Shown here: in pieces, positions 1 through 9,581 of the stretch
Numbering within the stretch: position 1 is the first letter of the stretch
How the letters are laid out: each line of letters starts with the position of its first letter
Assembly: GCA_947443645.1 (NCBI GenBank)
Contig: CANEXF010000001.1
Coordinates: 124,001 to 188,000 of the forward strand
Direction of reading: 5' to 3'
Source: Comamonadaceae bacterium
Lineage (GTDB): Bacteria; Pseudomonadota; Gammaproteobacteria; Burkholderiales; Burkholderiaceae_C
DNA length: 64,000 nt
The notes under the pieces: generated by a model
Told to the model about the DNA's origin: nothing
Databases searched by the model: none
The model's input: the letters and a program-made list of their open reading frames with translations, nothing else
Translations under genes and position numbers: made by a program

Positions 1-785
1 CGCTGCTTGACGCTGGCTTGCCGGCTGACGCCGTGCAGCTGGTGCCGACCACAGACCGGGCGGCCGTTGGCGAGTTGATCGCCATGCCGCAGTATGTCGA
101 TGTGATCATTCCGCGCGGTGGCAAGGGACTGATTGAGCGCATCAGCCGAGAAGCCAAGGTGCCGGTCATCAAGCATCTCGATGGCAACTGCCATGTGTAC
201 GTTGACGATCCCTGCGACATTGCCATGGCCGTGACCCTGGCCGACAACGCCAAAACACAAAAATACAGCCCCTGCAATGCCACCGAGGGCTTGCTGGTGG
301 CGCGCGGCGTGGCAGCAGAGTTTCTCCCCAGAATCGGTGCCATTTTTGCTGAAAAAGGCGTGGAAATGCGCTGCGATGAGGCCGCAGGGGCCATACTGCG
401 GGCGCAGCCAGCTATAAATTCTGTAGCAACAATTGTTCCGGCCACCGAGCAGGACTGGTACGAGGAATACCTGGCGCCCATCATCAGCATCAAGCTGGTC
501 GAGGGGCTGGACGAAGCGATTGCGCACATCAATCAGTACTCCAGCCACCACACCGACGCCATCGTCACGCGCGACCACATGCACGCCCAGCGCTTTTTAC
601 GCGAGGTTGATTCGGCAAGCGTTATGGTGAATGCGAGCACTCGCTTCGCAGATGGTTTTGAATTTGGTCTGGGGGCTGAAATCGGCATCAGTACCGACAA
701 GTTCCACGCCCGGGGCCCGGTCGGCATAGAAGGCTTGACCTCCTTGAAGTACGTTGTGCTGGGCCAGGGTGAAGTGCGCAGCTGA
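1..785 (+). CDS. proA: Glutamate-5-semialdehyde dehydrogenase (gamma-glutamyl phosphate reductase), 3' part
   Basis: Second step of proline synthesis: NADPH-dependent reduction of gamma-glutamyl phosphate to the semialdehyde. The window opens inside the gene; the frame is open from base 3, so about 260 C-terminal residues are visible. The stretch [11 protein letters not shown], the H-D-N cofactor-domain segment [12 protein letters not shown] and the catalytic cysteine region ([12 protein letters not shown], where family members usually show a VCNA-type motif) are present, followed by the conserved C-terminal TRDH and [20 protein letters not shown] segments. Residues encoded near 400-437 ([14 protein letters not shown]) come from a copy of the dispersed ~55-bp repeat and look like an in-frame insertion in a variable loop. 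Partial only because of the window edge. Confidence 0.96.
   Translation, partial: LLDAGLPADAVQLVPTTDRAAVGELIAMPQYVDVIIPRGGKGLIERISREAKVPVIKHLDGNCHVYVDDPCDIAMAVTLADNAKTQKYSPCNATEGLLVARGVAAEFLPRIGAIFAEKGVEMRCDEAAGAILRAQPAINSVATIVPATEQDWYEEYLAPIISIKLVEGLDEAIAHINQYSSHHTDAIVTRDHMHAQRFLREVDSASVMVNASTRFADGFEFGLGAEIGISTDKFHARGPVGIEGLTSLKYVVLGQGEVRS
400..437 (-). repeat. Dispersed ~55-bp repeat, partial copy inside proA
   Basis: Read on the minus strand the segment gives GCTACAGAATTTATAGCTGG followed by a GCGCCCGC-like tail, matching the other copies in this window. It lies in frame inside proA and is translated as about a dozen residues without a stop. Confidence 0.6.
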
Positions 786-902
786 CCTCTGAGCCAGGCC
801 AGGCGCCTCTTGCAAGCCAGTTGCGCGCCCCCAGCTCTCTAAAATGCGGCTTCGCAGTCCTGAAGTTCCGCAATACGTTTTTGCCTTTTTGAAAGTGGCC
901 GT

Positions 903-2198
903 ATGGTTCCGCATCTGATTACCGCCCTGAGTGGCCCGATCAACGAGCTTGAGCAGCGCATTCTTGACTCCACGCCGGCGATAGAACGCTGGTTCCGGCT
1001 GGAGTGGATGGAGCACACGCCGCCGTTTTACTGCTCGGTCGATGTGCGCAACGCCGGCTTCAAGCTGGCGCCTGTCGATACCAATCTGTTTCCCGGTGGC
1101 TGGAACAACCTGACGCCCGAGATGCTGCCGCTGGCGGTCCAGGCGGCCATGGCGGCCATAGAGAAAATCTGCCCGGAAGCGCGCAATCTGCTGGTCGTGC
1201 CTGAAAACCACACCCGCAACAGCTTTTATTTGTCCAACCTGCTGGAACTCAAGCGCATTTTTCACCAAGCCGGGCTCAACGTGCGCTTTGGCTCGCTCAG
1301 CAGCGACATCAAGGCGCCCACCACGCTGGACCTGCCGACCGGCGAGAGCATCACGCTGGAGCCCTTGATTCGCAGCGAACGCCGCATCGGGCTCAAAGAC
1401 TTCGACCCCTGCACCATCTTGCTGAACAACGATTTGTCGGCGGGCATTCCCGGCATTCTGGAAGACCTGAACGAGCAGTTTTTGCTGCCACCGCTGCATG
1501 CGAGCTGGTCGGTGCGTCGCAAGTCCACCCATTTCAAGGCCTATGAAGAAGTCTCCAAGCGCTTTGGCAAGCTGCTGGGCATAGACCCGTGGCTTATCAA
1601 CCCGATGTTTGCGCACTGTGGTGAAGTCAACTTCGCCGAAGGTACGGGCATGGACTGCCTGAGCACCAACGTCGACGCCTTGCTCGGGAAGATCAGGCGC
1701 AAGTACAAGGAATACGGCATCAACGAAAAGCCCTTCGTGGTGGTCAAGGCCGACAACGGCACTTACGGCATGGGCATCATGACCGTGCGCGACGTCAAGG
1801 ACTTGCAGGACCTGAACCGCAGGACCAAAAACAAGATGAGCACCACCAAGGATGGTCAGCTGCTGTCCGAAGTGATCATCCAGGAAGGCGTGCTGACCCA
1901 TGAGCGCGTCAATGACGCCGTGGCCGAGCCCGTGGTCTACATGATGGATCGCTATGTGGTGGGCGGTTTTTACCGCGTGCACGCCGAGCGCGGTGTTGAT
2001 GAAAACCTCAACGCGCCCGGCGCCAGTTTTGTGCCACTGGCCTTCGCTGACAGTGGCCGGCTGCCGCAGCCAGGTGTCAAACCGGGCTCCAGCAGCCCCA
2101 ACCGCTTTTATATGTACGGCGTGATTGGACGGCTGGCGATGCTGGCTGCCAGTTATGAACTCGAAGCGACTGATCCGAACGCCGAGGTCTACGACTGA
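903..2198 (+). CDS. gshA: Glutamate--cysteine ligase (GshA, Acidithiobacillus/betaproteobacterial type)
   Basis: First step of glutathione synthesis: ATP-dependent ligation of glutamate and cysteine. The 431-residue protein matches the single-domain GshA family of betaproteobacteria and Acidithiobacillus rather than the E. coli type; recognisable segments are the N-terminal LEQRILDSTPAIERWFR, the FPGGWNNL motif and the ATP-grasp-like KADNGTYGMGIMTV near residues 280-293. The start at ATG 903 follows proA by 117 bp on the same strand. Downstream come kup and gshB, so the two glutathione genes bracket a potassium transporter. Function is assigned by family resemblance. Confidence 0.93.
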   Translation: MVPHLITALSGPINELEQRILDSTPAIERWFRLEWMEHTPPFYCSVDVRNAGFKLAPVDTNLFPGGWNNLTPEMLPLAVQAAMAAIEKICPEARNLLVVPENHTRNSFYLSNLLELKRIFHQAGLNVRFGSLSSDIKAPTTLDLPTGESITLEPLIRSERRIGLKDFDPCTILLNNDLSAGIPGILEDLNEQFLLPPLHASWSVRRKSTHFKAYEEVSKRFGKLLGIDPWLINPMFAHCGEVNFAEGTGMDCLSTNVDALLGKIRRKYKEYGINEKPFVVVKADNGTYGMGIMTVRDVKDLQDLNRRTKNKMSTTKDGQLLSEVIIQEGVLTHERVNDAVAEPVVYMMDRYVVGGFYRVHAERGVDENLNAPGASFVPLAFADSGRLPQPGVKPGSSSPNRFYMYGVIGRLAMLAASYELEATDPNAEVYD

Positions 2199-2449
2199 TA
2201 GCCGCGTCTGCGGCCCGCAGCTGGACGGGCGGCAGCGTTCTGGTGCACAAATGGACGCTGCATCAGTTGTTGCATTGCAACAAAACCCCCGTTTGTAGGA
2301 CAAGGCCTCTTGTTGTACCCGCCAATACAGTTGTCTGAGCGCAAAATAGCGTTCCCTTAGATAACCATTCCTGTCGCTCCGAGTTCTTTTGACCCACGCC
2401 TTGGCTGCGGGTCGCCAGCGCTTTGGGGCTAAAGACGGGAAGTTTTTTT

Positions 2450-4318
2450 GTGTCCAGTAAAAAATCATCACTCGCGGCGCTCACCCTGGGCGCCATCGGC
2501 GTCGTCTACGGCGACATCGGCACCAGCGTTCTGTACGCTTTCAAGGAAGTCTTTGTCAGCGGGCATGTGAGCATCAACGAAGCCAATATATTGGGTTTGT
2601 TGTCCCTGTTCTTCTGGACCTTGACCATCATTGTCTCGCTCAAGTATGTAGCGTTGATCATGCGGGCCGACAACGCCGGCGAAGGCGGCTTGATGGCCTT
2701 GCTGGCTCTGGCATCTCAATCAGTCAAGCACAAGCCACAGCTGCGAGGCATTTTGTTGATGATTGGGGTTTTCGGCGTGGCCCTGTTTTTTGGTGACGGC
2801 ATCATTACCCCGGCGATCTCGGTCTTGTCAGCCGTGGAGGGCTTGGAGGTGGTCACACCTGCAGCCAAGCCCTATGTGGTGCCCATTTCCCTGACCGTGC
2901 TCTTCATGCTGTTTGCAGTGCAGCGACGTGGGACAGGCGACATCGGGAAGTTTTTTGGGCCCATTACGGTGGTCTGGTTTGCGGCACTGGCCTATTTTGG
3001 TGGCTTGCAAATTCTGGGCAATCCAGCGGTATTGAAAGCCGTCTTTCCCTGGTATGCCATCCGCTTCATCTCCGAGCATTACGGTATCGCGTTCATCACC
3101 CTCGGTGCAGTGTTCCTGTGCGTCACAGGCGCCGAGGCACTGTATGCCGACATGGGCCACTTTGGCAAGAAGCCGATTCGTATTGCCTGGTTTGGTCTGG
3201 TCATGCCGTCCTTGATCCTGAACTATTTTGGCCAGGGCGCCCTGGTACTAGCCAATCCCGCCGCTGCAGAAAATCCGTTCTACCTCATGATGCCTGACTG
3301 GGCCACCATTCCCATGGTGGTATTGGCGACGGCGGCCACTGTGATCGCATCGCAGGCCTTGATTACCGGCGCCTTTTCTGCCGCCAAGCAGACGATTCAA
3401 CTTGGCTTTCTGCCGCGTTTGTCAATAATGCACACGTCCATCCACGATACCGGGCAAATTTACATCCCGGCAGTGAACTGGATTTTGCTGGCCGGCGTGG
3501 TGGGCGCGGTCACTTTGTTCGGTTCTTCGACGGCCCTCGCCGCAGCCTACGGCATCTCCGTCAGTCTGGTGATGGTGATCACCACCTTGCTGACTTTCTA
3601 TGTTGTGCGGTATGGCTGGGGCTACCCCTTGCCCTTGTGCCTTGCTGCGACCGGATTTTTTGTAGTGATCGATCTTGCATTCTTTGCATCCAACTCCCTG
3701 AAGATTGTGCAAGGTGGCTGGTTCCCGCTGGCTATCGCCTTGGTGCTTTACGTGATCATGACCACCTGGAAAGACGGTCGCCGGCTGCTGAATGAAAAGT
3801 TACGCGTTGACGCGATTGATCTCAATAGTTTTTTGACTGCGGTGTTTGTCAGTCCGCCAACCCGGGTGGAGGGCTCGGCTGTTTTCCTCACCGCCGAGCC
3901 GGGCACGGTTCCGAATGCGTTGCTCCACAACCTCAAGCACAACAAGGTGCTGCATGAGCAAAACCTGTTTGTCACAGTGCGCAACCACGAAGTGCCCTGG
4001 ATTGGCATGAACAAGCGGCTTGAAGTCGAGTCGCTGGGCCACCATTGCTGGCAGGTGATCGTTCACTACGGCTTCAAGAATGATCTGGACCTGCCCAAGG
4101 CCTTGCAACAGATCAAGGGCCGGGGCTGTGAACTCGATGCCATGAGCACCAGCTATTTCCTGTCGCGCGACGTGGTGGTTCCGACCATAGGCAGCGGCAT
4201 GGCGCAGTGGCGTGAAAAACTGTTTGCGCAAATGCACCACAACGCCAGCGACGCAGCTGAGTTCCTGAAATTGCCCAACAACTCGGTGGTCGAACTGGGC
4301 AGCAAGATCGAAATCTGA
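2450..4318 (+). CDS. kup: Low-affinity potassium uptake protein Kup (Trk-independent K+ transporter)
   Basis: Inner-membrane K+/H+ symporter. From GTG 2450 the protein has 622 residues, the usual Kup length, and begins with the family signature [24 protein letters not shown]. About twelve hydrophobic segments fill residues 10-450 and a soluble C-terminal domain follows, including the conserved [16 protein letters not shown] stretch. I chose GTG 2450 because GGAAG lies just upstream and the N-terminus then matches the family; the frame is open further upstream to a TTG at 2423. The 250-bp leader before it holds no gene. The gene sits between gshA and gshB. Confidence 0.95.
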   Translation: MSSKKSSLAALTLGAIGVVYGDIGTSVLYAFKEVFVSGHVSINEANILGLLSLFFWTLTIIVSLKYVALIMRADNAGEGGLMALLALASQSVKHKPQLRGILLMIGVFGVALFFGDGIITPAISVLSAVEGLEVVTPAAKPYVVPISLTVLFMLFAVQRRGTGDIGKFFGPITVVWFAALAYFGGLQILGNPAVLKAVFPWYAIRFISEHYGIAFITLGAVFLCVTGAEALYADMGHFGKKPIRIAWFGLVMPSLILNYFGQGALVLANPAAAENPFYLMMPDWATIPMVVLATAATVIASQALITGAFSAAKQTIQLGFLPRLSIMHTSIHDTGQIYIPAVNWILLAGVVGAVTLFGSSTALAAAYGISVSLVMVITTLLTFYVVRYGWGYPLPLCLAATGFFVVIDLAFFASNSLKIVQGGWFPLAIALVLYVIMTTWKDGRRLLNEKLRVDAIDLNSFLTAVFVSPPTRVEGSAVFLTAEPGTVPNALLHNLKHNKVLHEQNLFVTVRNHEVPWIGMNKRLEVESLGHHCWQVIVHYGFKNDLDLPKALQQIKGRGCELDAMSTSYFLSRDVVVPTIGSGMAQWREKLFAQMHHNASDAAEFLKLPNNSVVELGSKIEI

Positions 4319-4339
4319 TCGCCGTTCAAGCCCCGACTT

Positions 4340-4400
4340 GATAGTCAATCGGTCGCTGGCGCCCTTTTGGTGGGTGCTAGCAGCTATAAAATATGTAGCG
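4340..4400 (-). repeat. Dispersed ~55-bp repeat, full-length copy between kup and gshB
   Basis: On the minus strand it reads GCTACATATTTTATAGCTGC, then TAGCACCC, a short spacer, AGGGCGCC and an AT-rich tail. The paired GCACCC/AGGGCGC arms can form a hairpin. It lies in the 230-bp kup-gshB intergenic region and is not coding. Confidence 0.75.
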
Positions 4401-4548
4401 CTCTTGTTGTGCGCCCGCAGGCTTCAGTTTGCCGGCTGCTGATTGCGACCCTGCACGCGCACGAGGTCGCTGTTTGGTCAACAATACGGGCAAGCCGCCT
4501 GCGCGGCATCCCGCCAACTCCTGTCGCCACTGCCCTGGCCCGCACCTC

Positions 4549-5505
4549 ATGAACTTCTTATTCGTTGCCGATCCACTCGAGTCTTTCAAGACCTACAAAG
4601 ACACGACTTTTGCCATGATGCGCGAGGCGCAAAAGCGCGGCCACCGCATCAGCGCCTGCGAGCCGCAAGACCTGAGCTGGAAAACCGGCGCCAAAGTCAT
4701 GGCGCAGGCGCGCCACATCACGCTCACGGGCGAGGCCGACAACTGGTTTGTGCTTGATGCCACGCGCCCTGAGGGCCGCGATGTGGTGGCCGACTTTGAC
4801 GCCGTGCTGATGCGCAAGGACCCGCCGTTTGACAGTGAGTATTTCTACAGCACGCATTTGCTGGAGCAGGCCGAGCGCGATGGCGCCCGCGTCTTCAACA
4901 AGCCGGGTGCGCTACGCGACCATCCTGAAAAACTCGCCATCATGGAGTTTCCCCAGTTCATTGGCCCGACGCTGGTCACGCGCGATGCGCAGGACATCCA
5001 GAAATTTCACGCCGAGCACCAGGACATCATCCTCAAACCGCTGGACGGCATGGGCGGCATGGGCATCTTCCGGGTCGGGCCTGACGGACTGAATCTGGGC
5101 AGCATCACCGAAACCCTGAACCGGCATGGCGCGCAAAGCCTGATGGTGCAGAAATTCCTGCCTGAAATCACGCTGGGCGACAAGCGCGTGCTGGTCATAG
5201 GCGGCAAGCCGGTGCCGTTTTGCCTGGCGCGCATTCCGCAAGGCTCGGAAGTGCGCGGCAACCTGGCCGCTGGCGGCAAGGGTGTGGCCCAGGCCTTGTC
5301 GGCGCGTGACCGTGAGATTGCCGAGGCGTTGGGCCCGGTGCTCGCTTCACGCGGTCTGCTGTTGGCCGGCGTGGATGTGATTGGTGACTGTGTGACCGAA
5401 ATCAACGTCACCAGCCCGACCTGCTTTCAGGAAATCTTTGACCAGACCGGCTTTGATGTTGCGGCCATGTTTGTGGACGCGCTGGAGCAGGCGCTCAAAG
5501 CCTGA
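4549..5505 (+). CDS. gshB: Glutathione synthetase
   Basis: ATP-dependent addition of glycine to gamma-glutamylcysteine. The 318-residue length is normal for GshB. The N-terminus MNFLFVADPLESFKTYKDTT, the ATP-grasp elements KPLDGMGGMGIF (near residue 163) and the terminal EINVTSPTCFQEI segment are diagnostic. The frame is open 120 bp further upstream, but ATG 4549 gives the canonical N-terminus. It is separated from kup by 230 bp carrying a dispersed repeat, so it may have its own promoter; none was clear to me. Confidence 0.96.
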   Translation: MNFLFVADPLESFKTYKDTTFAMMREAQKRGHRISACEPQDLSWKTGAKVMAQARHITLTGEADNWFVLDATRPEGRDVVADFDAVLMRKDPPFDSEYFYSTHLLEQAERDGARVFNKPGALRDHPEKLAIMEFPQFIGPTLVTRDAQDIQKFHAEHQDIILKPLDGMGGMGIFRVGPDGLNLGSITETLNRHGAQSLMVQKFLPEITLGDKRVLVIGGKPVPFCLARIPQGSEVRGNLAAGGKGVAQALSARDREIAEALGPVLASRGLLLAGVDVIGDCVTEINVTSPTCFQEIFDQTGFDVAAMFVDALEQALKA

Positions 5506-5517
5506 GCATCGCAAGCG

Positions 5518-6315
5518 TCAGGCGTCTAGCGCCGCGCCGTCGGCAAACACCTTGAGCTCGCCGGGCGCAAAAGCGGTCCAGCTCTCGTTGGTGGTGAGTG
5601 GCGCTGTCACGACCACCGCAACCCTGTCGCTGGGTTTGGTGTGTTCGGCAAAATTGACGCTCACGTCCTCGTCGCTCAAGGTGGCGTGCGCAAACGGGTA
5701 TTTGCGCTCGACGTAAAACAGGCTGGTGGACGCATGGGCCCAGAGCGCCTGGCCGTTGCTGAGCAGAAAATTAAAGGTTCCGTGGCTGGCGATTTTCGCG
5801 GCCAGCTCGCGCAGCGTGATGCTCAGCTCCTGCACGCTGGGCACGCCCGCATGCGACTTGGCCAGCTCCTGCATGATCCAGCAAAAAGCCCGTTCGCTGT
5901 CGGTGTTGCCCACGGGTTTGAAGCTGCCATGCAGGCGAGGCGTGAAATCCTTGAGGTCGCCATTGTGCGCAAACACCCAGTAACGACCCCAGAGCTCGCG
6001 CACAAAGGGGTGGCAGTTTTCAAGCGCGACACGCCCTTGAGTCGCCTTGCGGATATGCGAGATCACATTGCGGCTCTTGATCGGGTAGCGGCTGATCAGC
6101 TCGGCGACGGGCGAGGAGCAGGCCGGCTCATGATCGACAAAATGGCGCAGGCCCTTGTCGTCGCTGCCGGCTTCGGCAACGCTGTTGCCTTCAAAAAACG
6201 CAATGCCCCAGCCGTCAGCGTGGTGGTCGGTCTGTCCGCCGCGCTGCGCAAAGCCGCGAAAGCTGAAGGTCACATCAGTTGGCGTGTTGCAATTCATGCC
6301 TAGCAGTTGGCACAT
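5518..6315 (-). CDS. Class II glutamine amidotransferase (YafJ-like)
   Basis: Ntn-type amidotransferase domain protein of about 265 residues. Starting at ATG 6315 places Cys at position 2 (MCQLLGMNCNTP), the nucleophile exposed after Met removal; a TTG two codons upstream would bury it, so I rejected that. Conserved motifs include RGGQTDHHADGWGIAFFEG, SHIRKATQG and FAHNGDL. The partner substrate is unknown for this family. The start lies 2 bp from the stop of the upstream exporter on the same strand, so the two are probably co-transcribed. It converges with gshB, leaving 12 bp between the stop codons. Confidence 0.9.
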   Translation of the reverse strand: MCQLLGMNCNTPTDVTFSFRGFAQRGGQTDHHADGWGIAFFEGNSVAEAGSDDKGLRHFVDHEPACSSPVAELISRYPIKSRNVISHIRKATQGRVALENCHPFVRELWGRYWVFAHNGDLKDFTPRLHGSFKPVGNTDSERAFCWIMQELAKSHAGVPSVQELSITLRELAAKIASHGTFNFLLSNGQALWAHASTSLFYVERKYPFAHATLSDEDVSVNFAEHTKPSDRVAVVVTAPLTTNESWTAFAPGELKVFADGAALDA

Positions 6316-6317
6316 CT

Positions 6318-7874
6318 TCAATCCACCTTGGATGGTTCGGTTGGCGCAACCGGTGTGCGCAGTTGCCAGGCGGCCAGCAGCGCCAGCGCGCAGAGAGCCG
6401 CAAGCATCAAAAAGACTTCGTTGAAGGCCGCCAGCCGCGCCGGGCTGCTGGCTGCCCTGGTCAGCGAGTCACCATGCGCTGCGAGCCGCCACTCCAGCAC
6501 AATGCCGCACAGGCTCACGCCAATCGCGCCGCCCAGCATGCGTAAAAAATTGATGGCGCTTGAACCCTGGGACAGCAGGCTTTCGTGCAGCGGCCGCAAG
6601 GCGCCCAGGTTCAGCGATGGCAGGATAAAGCCCAGGCCGATGCGGCCCACAATCGCCCACAGCGCCAGTATCCAGAGCGCCGAGCTCAGCGTCACGGTCG
6701 TCATCAGCGCAAACGAGGCAGCCAGCAGCGCCAGTCCTGTGCTCACCAGCAGCCAGGTGGCCTGCCGGTCGGCCAGACGGCCAACGCCGGCAATGGTGGC
6801 TGCCAGCACCAGGCCGGACGGCAGCAGTATGGTGCCCACATGCGAGGCCGATAAATTCAGACCCAGCTGCATGTACACCGGCAGCAGATAGGTCGAGCCA
6901 AACAGCGCGGTGCCGTAGATAAAGGCCACTACGCTGCCCATGGCGAAGGGCCGGTGCGCAAACAGCGCCAGATGCATCAGCGGCGCGCCGCCCCTGGCCG
7001 CCAGGCGGCGTTGCCACCAGACAAACACCAGCAGCGTGACCAGTGCGGCGCCCAGCAGCAATGCGGCTTCAAGCCGGTTGCTGCCATGCAGCGCGACCAT
7101 GCCGTTGATCAGGCACAAGGTGCCCAAGGCGCCCAGCAGCAGGCCGCGCCAGTCCAGGCCCGCGCCCTGACGGTTGGCGGCCACCCCGCCTGGTGCGCTG
7201 ACAGGCACATAGCGGTAAGCCATCCATAGCGACACCAGGCACAGCGGAACCACCATGAAAAAAATCGAGCGCCAGCCAAACAGGTCGACCAGCACGCCGC
7301 CTATGCTGGGGCCAAGCGCGGGCGCCAGCACCACGCCCATGCCGAACAGCCCGCTGGCGCGACCCTGCTCATGCGGCGCAAAGGCCCGCATGATGATGAT
7401 GGCCGGTATCGGTTGCACCACACCGGCGGCCAGACCTTCAGCCACGCGCGCACCCAGCACCAGGCCGAACTGGTTGGCCAGGCCGCCGACCAGCCCGCCG
7501 GCCAGCAACAGCAGCATGCAGCCCACGTAGGTGTGGCGGTAGCCATAGCGGCCAAGCAGCCAGGGCGTGGTCAGCATGGACACCGTCATGGCCACCATGA
7601 AGCCGGAGCTGACCCATTGCGCACGTTCCTGCCCCAGCGTGAAATGCTGGCTCATGTCGGGGATGGCCACGTTGACGATGGTCGATGACATGATGGAGGC
7701 CATGGCGCCAATCATCACGGACAGCAGTAGCAGCCAGCGGTAGCGCTCGCCGTAATGCGTTTGAAGTTCGGGCAGTGTGGCGGGGCGGTTCAAATCAGGA
7801 CTTTTTTTCGGCTGTTCGCAAGCATCAGCTGCGCGGCTCGGACCACAGCTTGCCGCCGGTGGCCCAGTTTTCAC
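6318..7874 (-). CDS. MFS drug exporter, DHA2 family (EmrB/QacA type)
   Basis: Proton-driven multidrug efflux permease in the inner membrane, up to 518 residues with about 14 hydrophobic segments. Typical DHA2 features are SSTIVNVAIPDM in the first helix, the WVSSGFMVAMTVSMLTTPWL segment and the LGxxxxPALGPSIGGVLVD motif C. The start is uncertain: GTG 7874 would overlap the preceding tautomerase gene by 50 bp, while TTG 7793 (codon 28) would begin just after its stop; neither has a strong ribosome binding site. The upstream neighbour is the tautomerase and the downstream one the amidotransferase, all on the minus strand. Confidence 0.88.
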   Translation of the reverse strand: MKTGPPAASCGPSRAADACEQPKKSPDLNRPATLPELQTHYGERYRWLLLLSVMIGAMASIMSSTIVNVAIPDMSQHFTLGQERAQWVSSGFMVAMTVSMLTTPWLLGRYGYRHTYVGCMLLLLAGGLVGGLANQFGLVLGARVAEGLAAGVVQPIPAIIIMRAFAPHEQGRASGLFGMGVVLAPALGPSIGGVLVDLFGWRSIFFMVVPLCLVSLWMAYRYVPVSAPGGVAANRQGAGLDWRGLLLGALGTLCLINGMVALHGSNRLEAALLLGAALVTLLVFVWWQRRLAARGGAPLMHLALFAHRPFAMGSVVAFIYGTALFGSTYLLPVYMQLGLNLSASHVGTILLPSGLVLAATIAGVGRLADRQATWLLVSTGLALLAASFALMTTVTLSSALWILALWAIVGRIGLGFILPSLNLGALRPLHESLLSQGSSAINFLRMLGGAIGVSLCGIVLEWRLAAHGDSLTRAASSPARLAAFNEVFLMLAALCALALLAAWQLRTPVAPTEPSKVD

Positions 7875-8016
7875 GCTTGATGTCGGTGATGATCACGTCC
7901 ACCGAGTCGGCTGCGCCGCCAAGGATTTCAACCGTCACACGGGTGATGGCTTCCACCAGTTTTTTCTTTTGCTCGACAGTGCGGCCTTCGAGCATTTCAA
8001 CATGGTATGAGGGCAT
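7825..8016 (-). CDS. 4-oxalocrotonate tautomerase family enzyme
   Basis: A 63-residue tautomerase-superfamily subunit. The catalytic Pro directly follows the initiator Met (MPSYHVEML), and the segment EQKKKLVEAITRVTVEILG is typical of the beta-alpha-beta fold that assembles into hexamers or trimers of dimers. The physiological substrate is unknown; members act on 2-hydroxymuconate-type enols, which fits a genome with ring-cleavage genes, but this copy lies 40 kb from the aromatic operon and next to an exporter. Confidence 0.85.
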   Translation of the reverse strand: MPSYHVEMLEGRTVEQKKKLVEAITRVTVEILGGAADSVDVIITDIKRENWATGGKLWSEPRS

Positions 8017-8239
8017 GGGTTTCCTAGGGTTCGGGGGATGGTTGCGGCGGTTCGCGCTGGGCGAGCCGGCAGGGTTTCTTCACATCAGCTGCATGCATGA
8101 TAAAAGCTCCGGGCGGCGCTCAGGCGAACAAGCTGAAAAAAGGTGCGCTGTGATGCCCCTCCCAACGCCATCATCGCCACCATGTCGGTTCGGTCTGACA
8201 GTTTGAAGCGCCAATTCGCCGCGCGCCGCACGCGCCAGC

Positions 8240-9565
8240 ATGGCAGACTCAAAGGTCTGTAATGCGCCAGTCCATCTCCACAAAACCGTTTTGTCCGCAC
8301 CTGCGCCCGCTTTCTTCCCCGGCTCTGCTGTCACCAGCGTGAAGCTTGAGCCCCATTTGCCCACGCTGGCCGGTCGCGCGTATCGGTGTCAGTGCGGGTG
8401 CCCGATTTTTTTCAGAAACAGCGAGTGCCTGGCCTGTGGCACGCCGCTGGGTTATGACCCGGAGCAGGCGCGCCTGTTGCCGCTGATGCCAGCAAGCACG
8501 CCTGGCGCATGGGTGGTCTGGCATGCGGATGCGGGCGAAGTGCCGCCGGAGCCGCTCTTTCAGCGCTGCGCCAATTTGCAAACGCCGGCCGCCTGCAACT
8601 GGCTGGTGCCTGTGAGCGGCGCATCCGGCGAGGCAGCCGCGTCCGGACTGCTGTGCCGCGCATGCCGGCTCAACCGCACCATCCCCGACCTCAATGACGC
8701 GGCGCACCCTGACAACGGCGTGCTGTGGGGGCGCATAGAGCTGGCCAAGCGCCGGTTGATTTCCGCGCTGCTGTCCCTGGGCTTGCCGGTGGCCTCACGC
8801 ATCACCGAAGACAGTGCGCGCGGCATGATGTTCGACTTTCTGCGCTCGCCCGACAGCGGCCCCTGCGTGATGACCGGCCATGATACCGGGTTGATTACCC
8901 TGAACCTGCAGGAAGCCGACGACGCCGTGCGTGAAGCCGTTCGCAAAGCCATGGGCGAGCCCTACCGTACCCTGCTGGGCCACTTTCGCCATGAGGTGGG
9001 GCATTACTACTGGTACCGACTGGTCAGGGGCAGCGGCTGGATGCAGGGCTTCAGAGCGCTGTTTGGCGACGAAAACCGCAACTACCTGGACAGCCTGCGC
9101 CAACACCGCGAGCATGGCGCTTCGCCCCAATGGTGGCTGCATTACGTGAGCGCCTATGCCAGTACCCATCCCTGGGAAGACTGGGCCGAGTGCTGGGCGC
9201 ACTATCTGCATATGCGCGACACCATAGACACGGCCTTGAGTTTTGGTCTGGCCGCTGACAGCAGTCTGCTGGAGTTCACGCCGTTCACGTTGGATGCGCT
9301 TTACCAGCCCGAGCATGCCGAAGCGCAGCACTTTCTGGACTTCGTGAATGACTGGACCCAGTTGACGACGCTGCTCAACGAGATGTCTCGCAGCATGGGG
9401 CAGCCCGATTTTTATCCCTTTATCTTGCCGCGCGAAGTGGTCGCCAAGCTGCATTTCATTCACCTTCTGGTCACTTCGGCCAGCTGCTTGTCCGAGGATG
9501 CAGGCCAGGGTCAGCAGGCACAGCAGGCAAGCGCCGCGCAGTTTGGTGCCCCGCTGCAGACTTGA
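8240..9565 (+). CDS. Putative zinc-binding metallopeptidase with N-terminal zinc ribbon
   Basis: A protein of up to 441 residues of the family annotated as putative zinc-binding metallopeptidase (DUF2248/Peptidase_Mx type). An N-terminal ribbon carries four cysteines (CQCGCPIFF...CLACGTPLG), and a second cysteine pair (CRACRLNRTIPD) follows. The zincin motif HEVGH with a downstream WAECWAHYLH segment, a likely third-ligand region, lies near residues 250-320. The start could be ATG 8240 or GTG 8339; the later one begins close to the ribbon as in most relatives I recall. No signal peptide, so probably cytosolic. Substrate unknown. Confidence 0.8.
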   Translation: MADSKVCNAPVHLHKTVLSAPAPAFFPGSAVTSVKLEPHLPTLAGRAYRCQCGCPIFFRNSECLACGTPLGYDPEQARLLPLMPASTPGAWVVWHADAGEVPPEPLFQRCANLQTPAACNWLVPVSGASGEAAASGLLCRACRLNRTIPDLNDAAHPDNGVLWGRIELAKRRLISALLSLGLPVASRITEDSARGMMFDFLRSPDSGPCVMTGHDTGLITLNLQEADDAVREAVRKAMGEPYRTLLGHFRHEVGHYYWYRLVRGSGWMQGFRALFGDENRNYLDSLRQHREHGASPQWWLHYVSAYASTHPWEDWAECWAHYLHMRDTIDTALSFGLAADSSLLEFTPFTLDALYQPEHAEAQHFLDFVNDWTQLTTLLNEMSRSMGQPDFYPFILPREVVAKLHFIHLLVTSASCLSEDAGQGQQAQQASAAQFGAPLQT

Positions 9566-9581
9566 GGCTTGCCTGCAGCCT

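Noticed and set aside
597..2471. A 624-codon open frame on the minus strand opposite gshA
   Set aside because: It has no recognisable domain, spans proA and gshA in antisense, and is expected from third-position GC bias.
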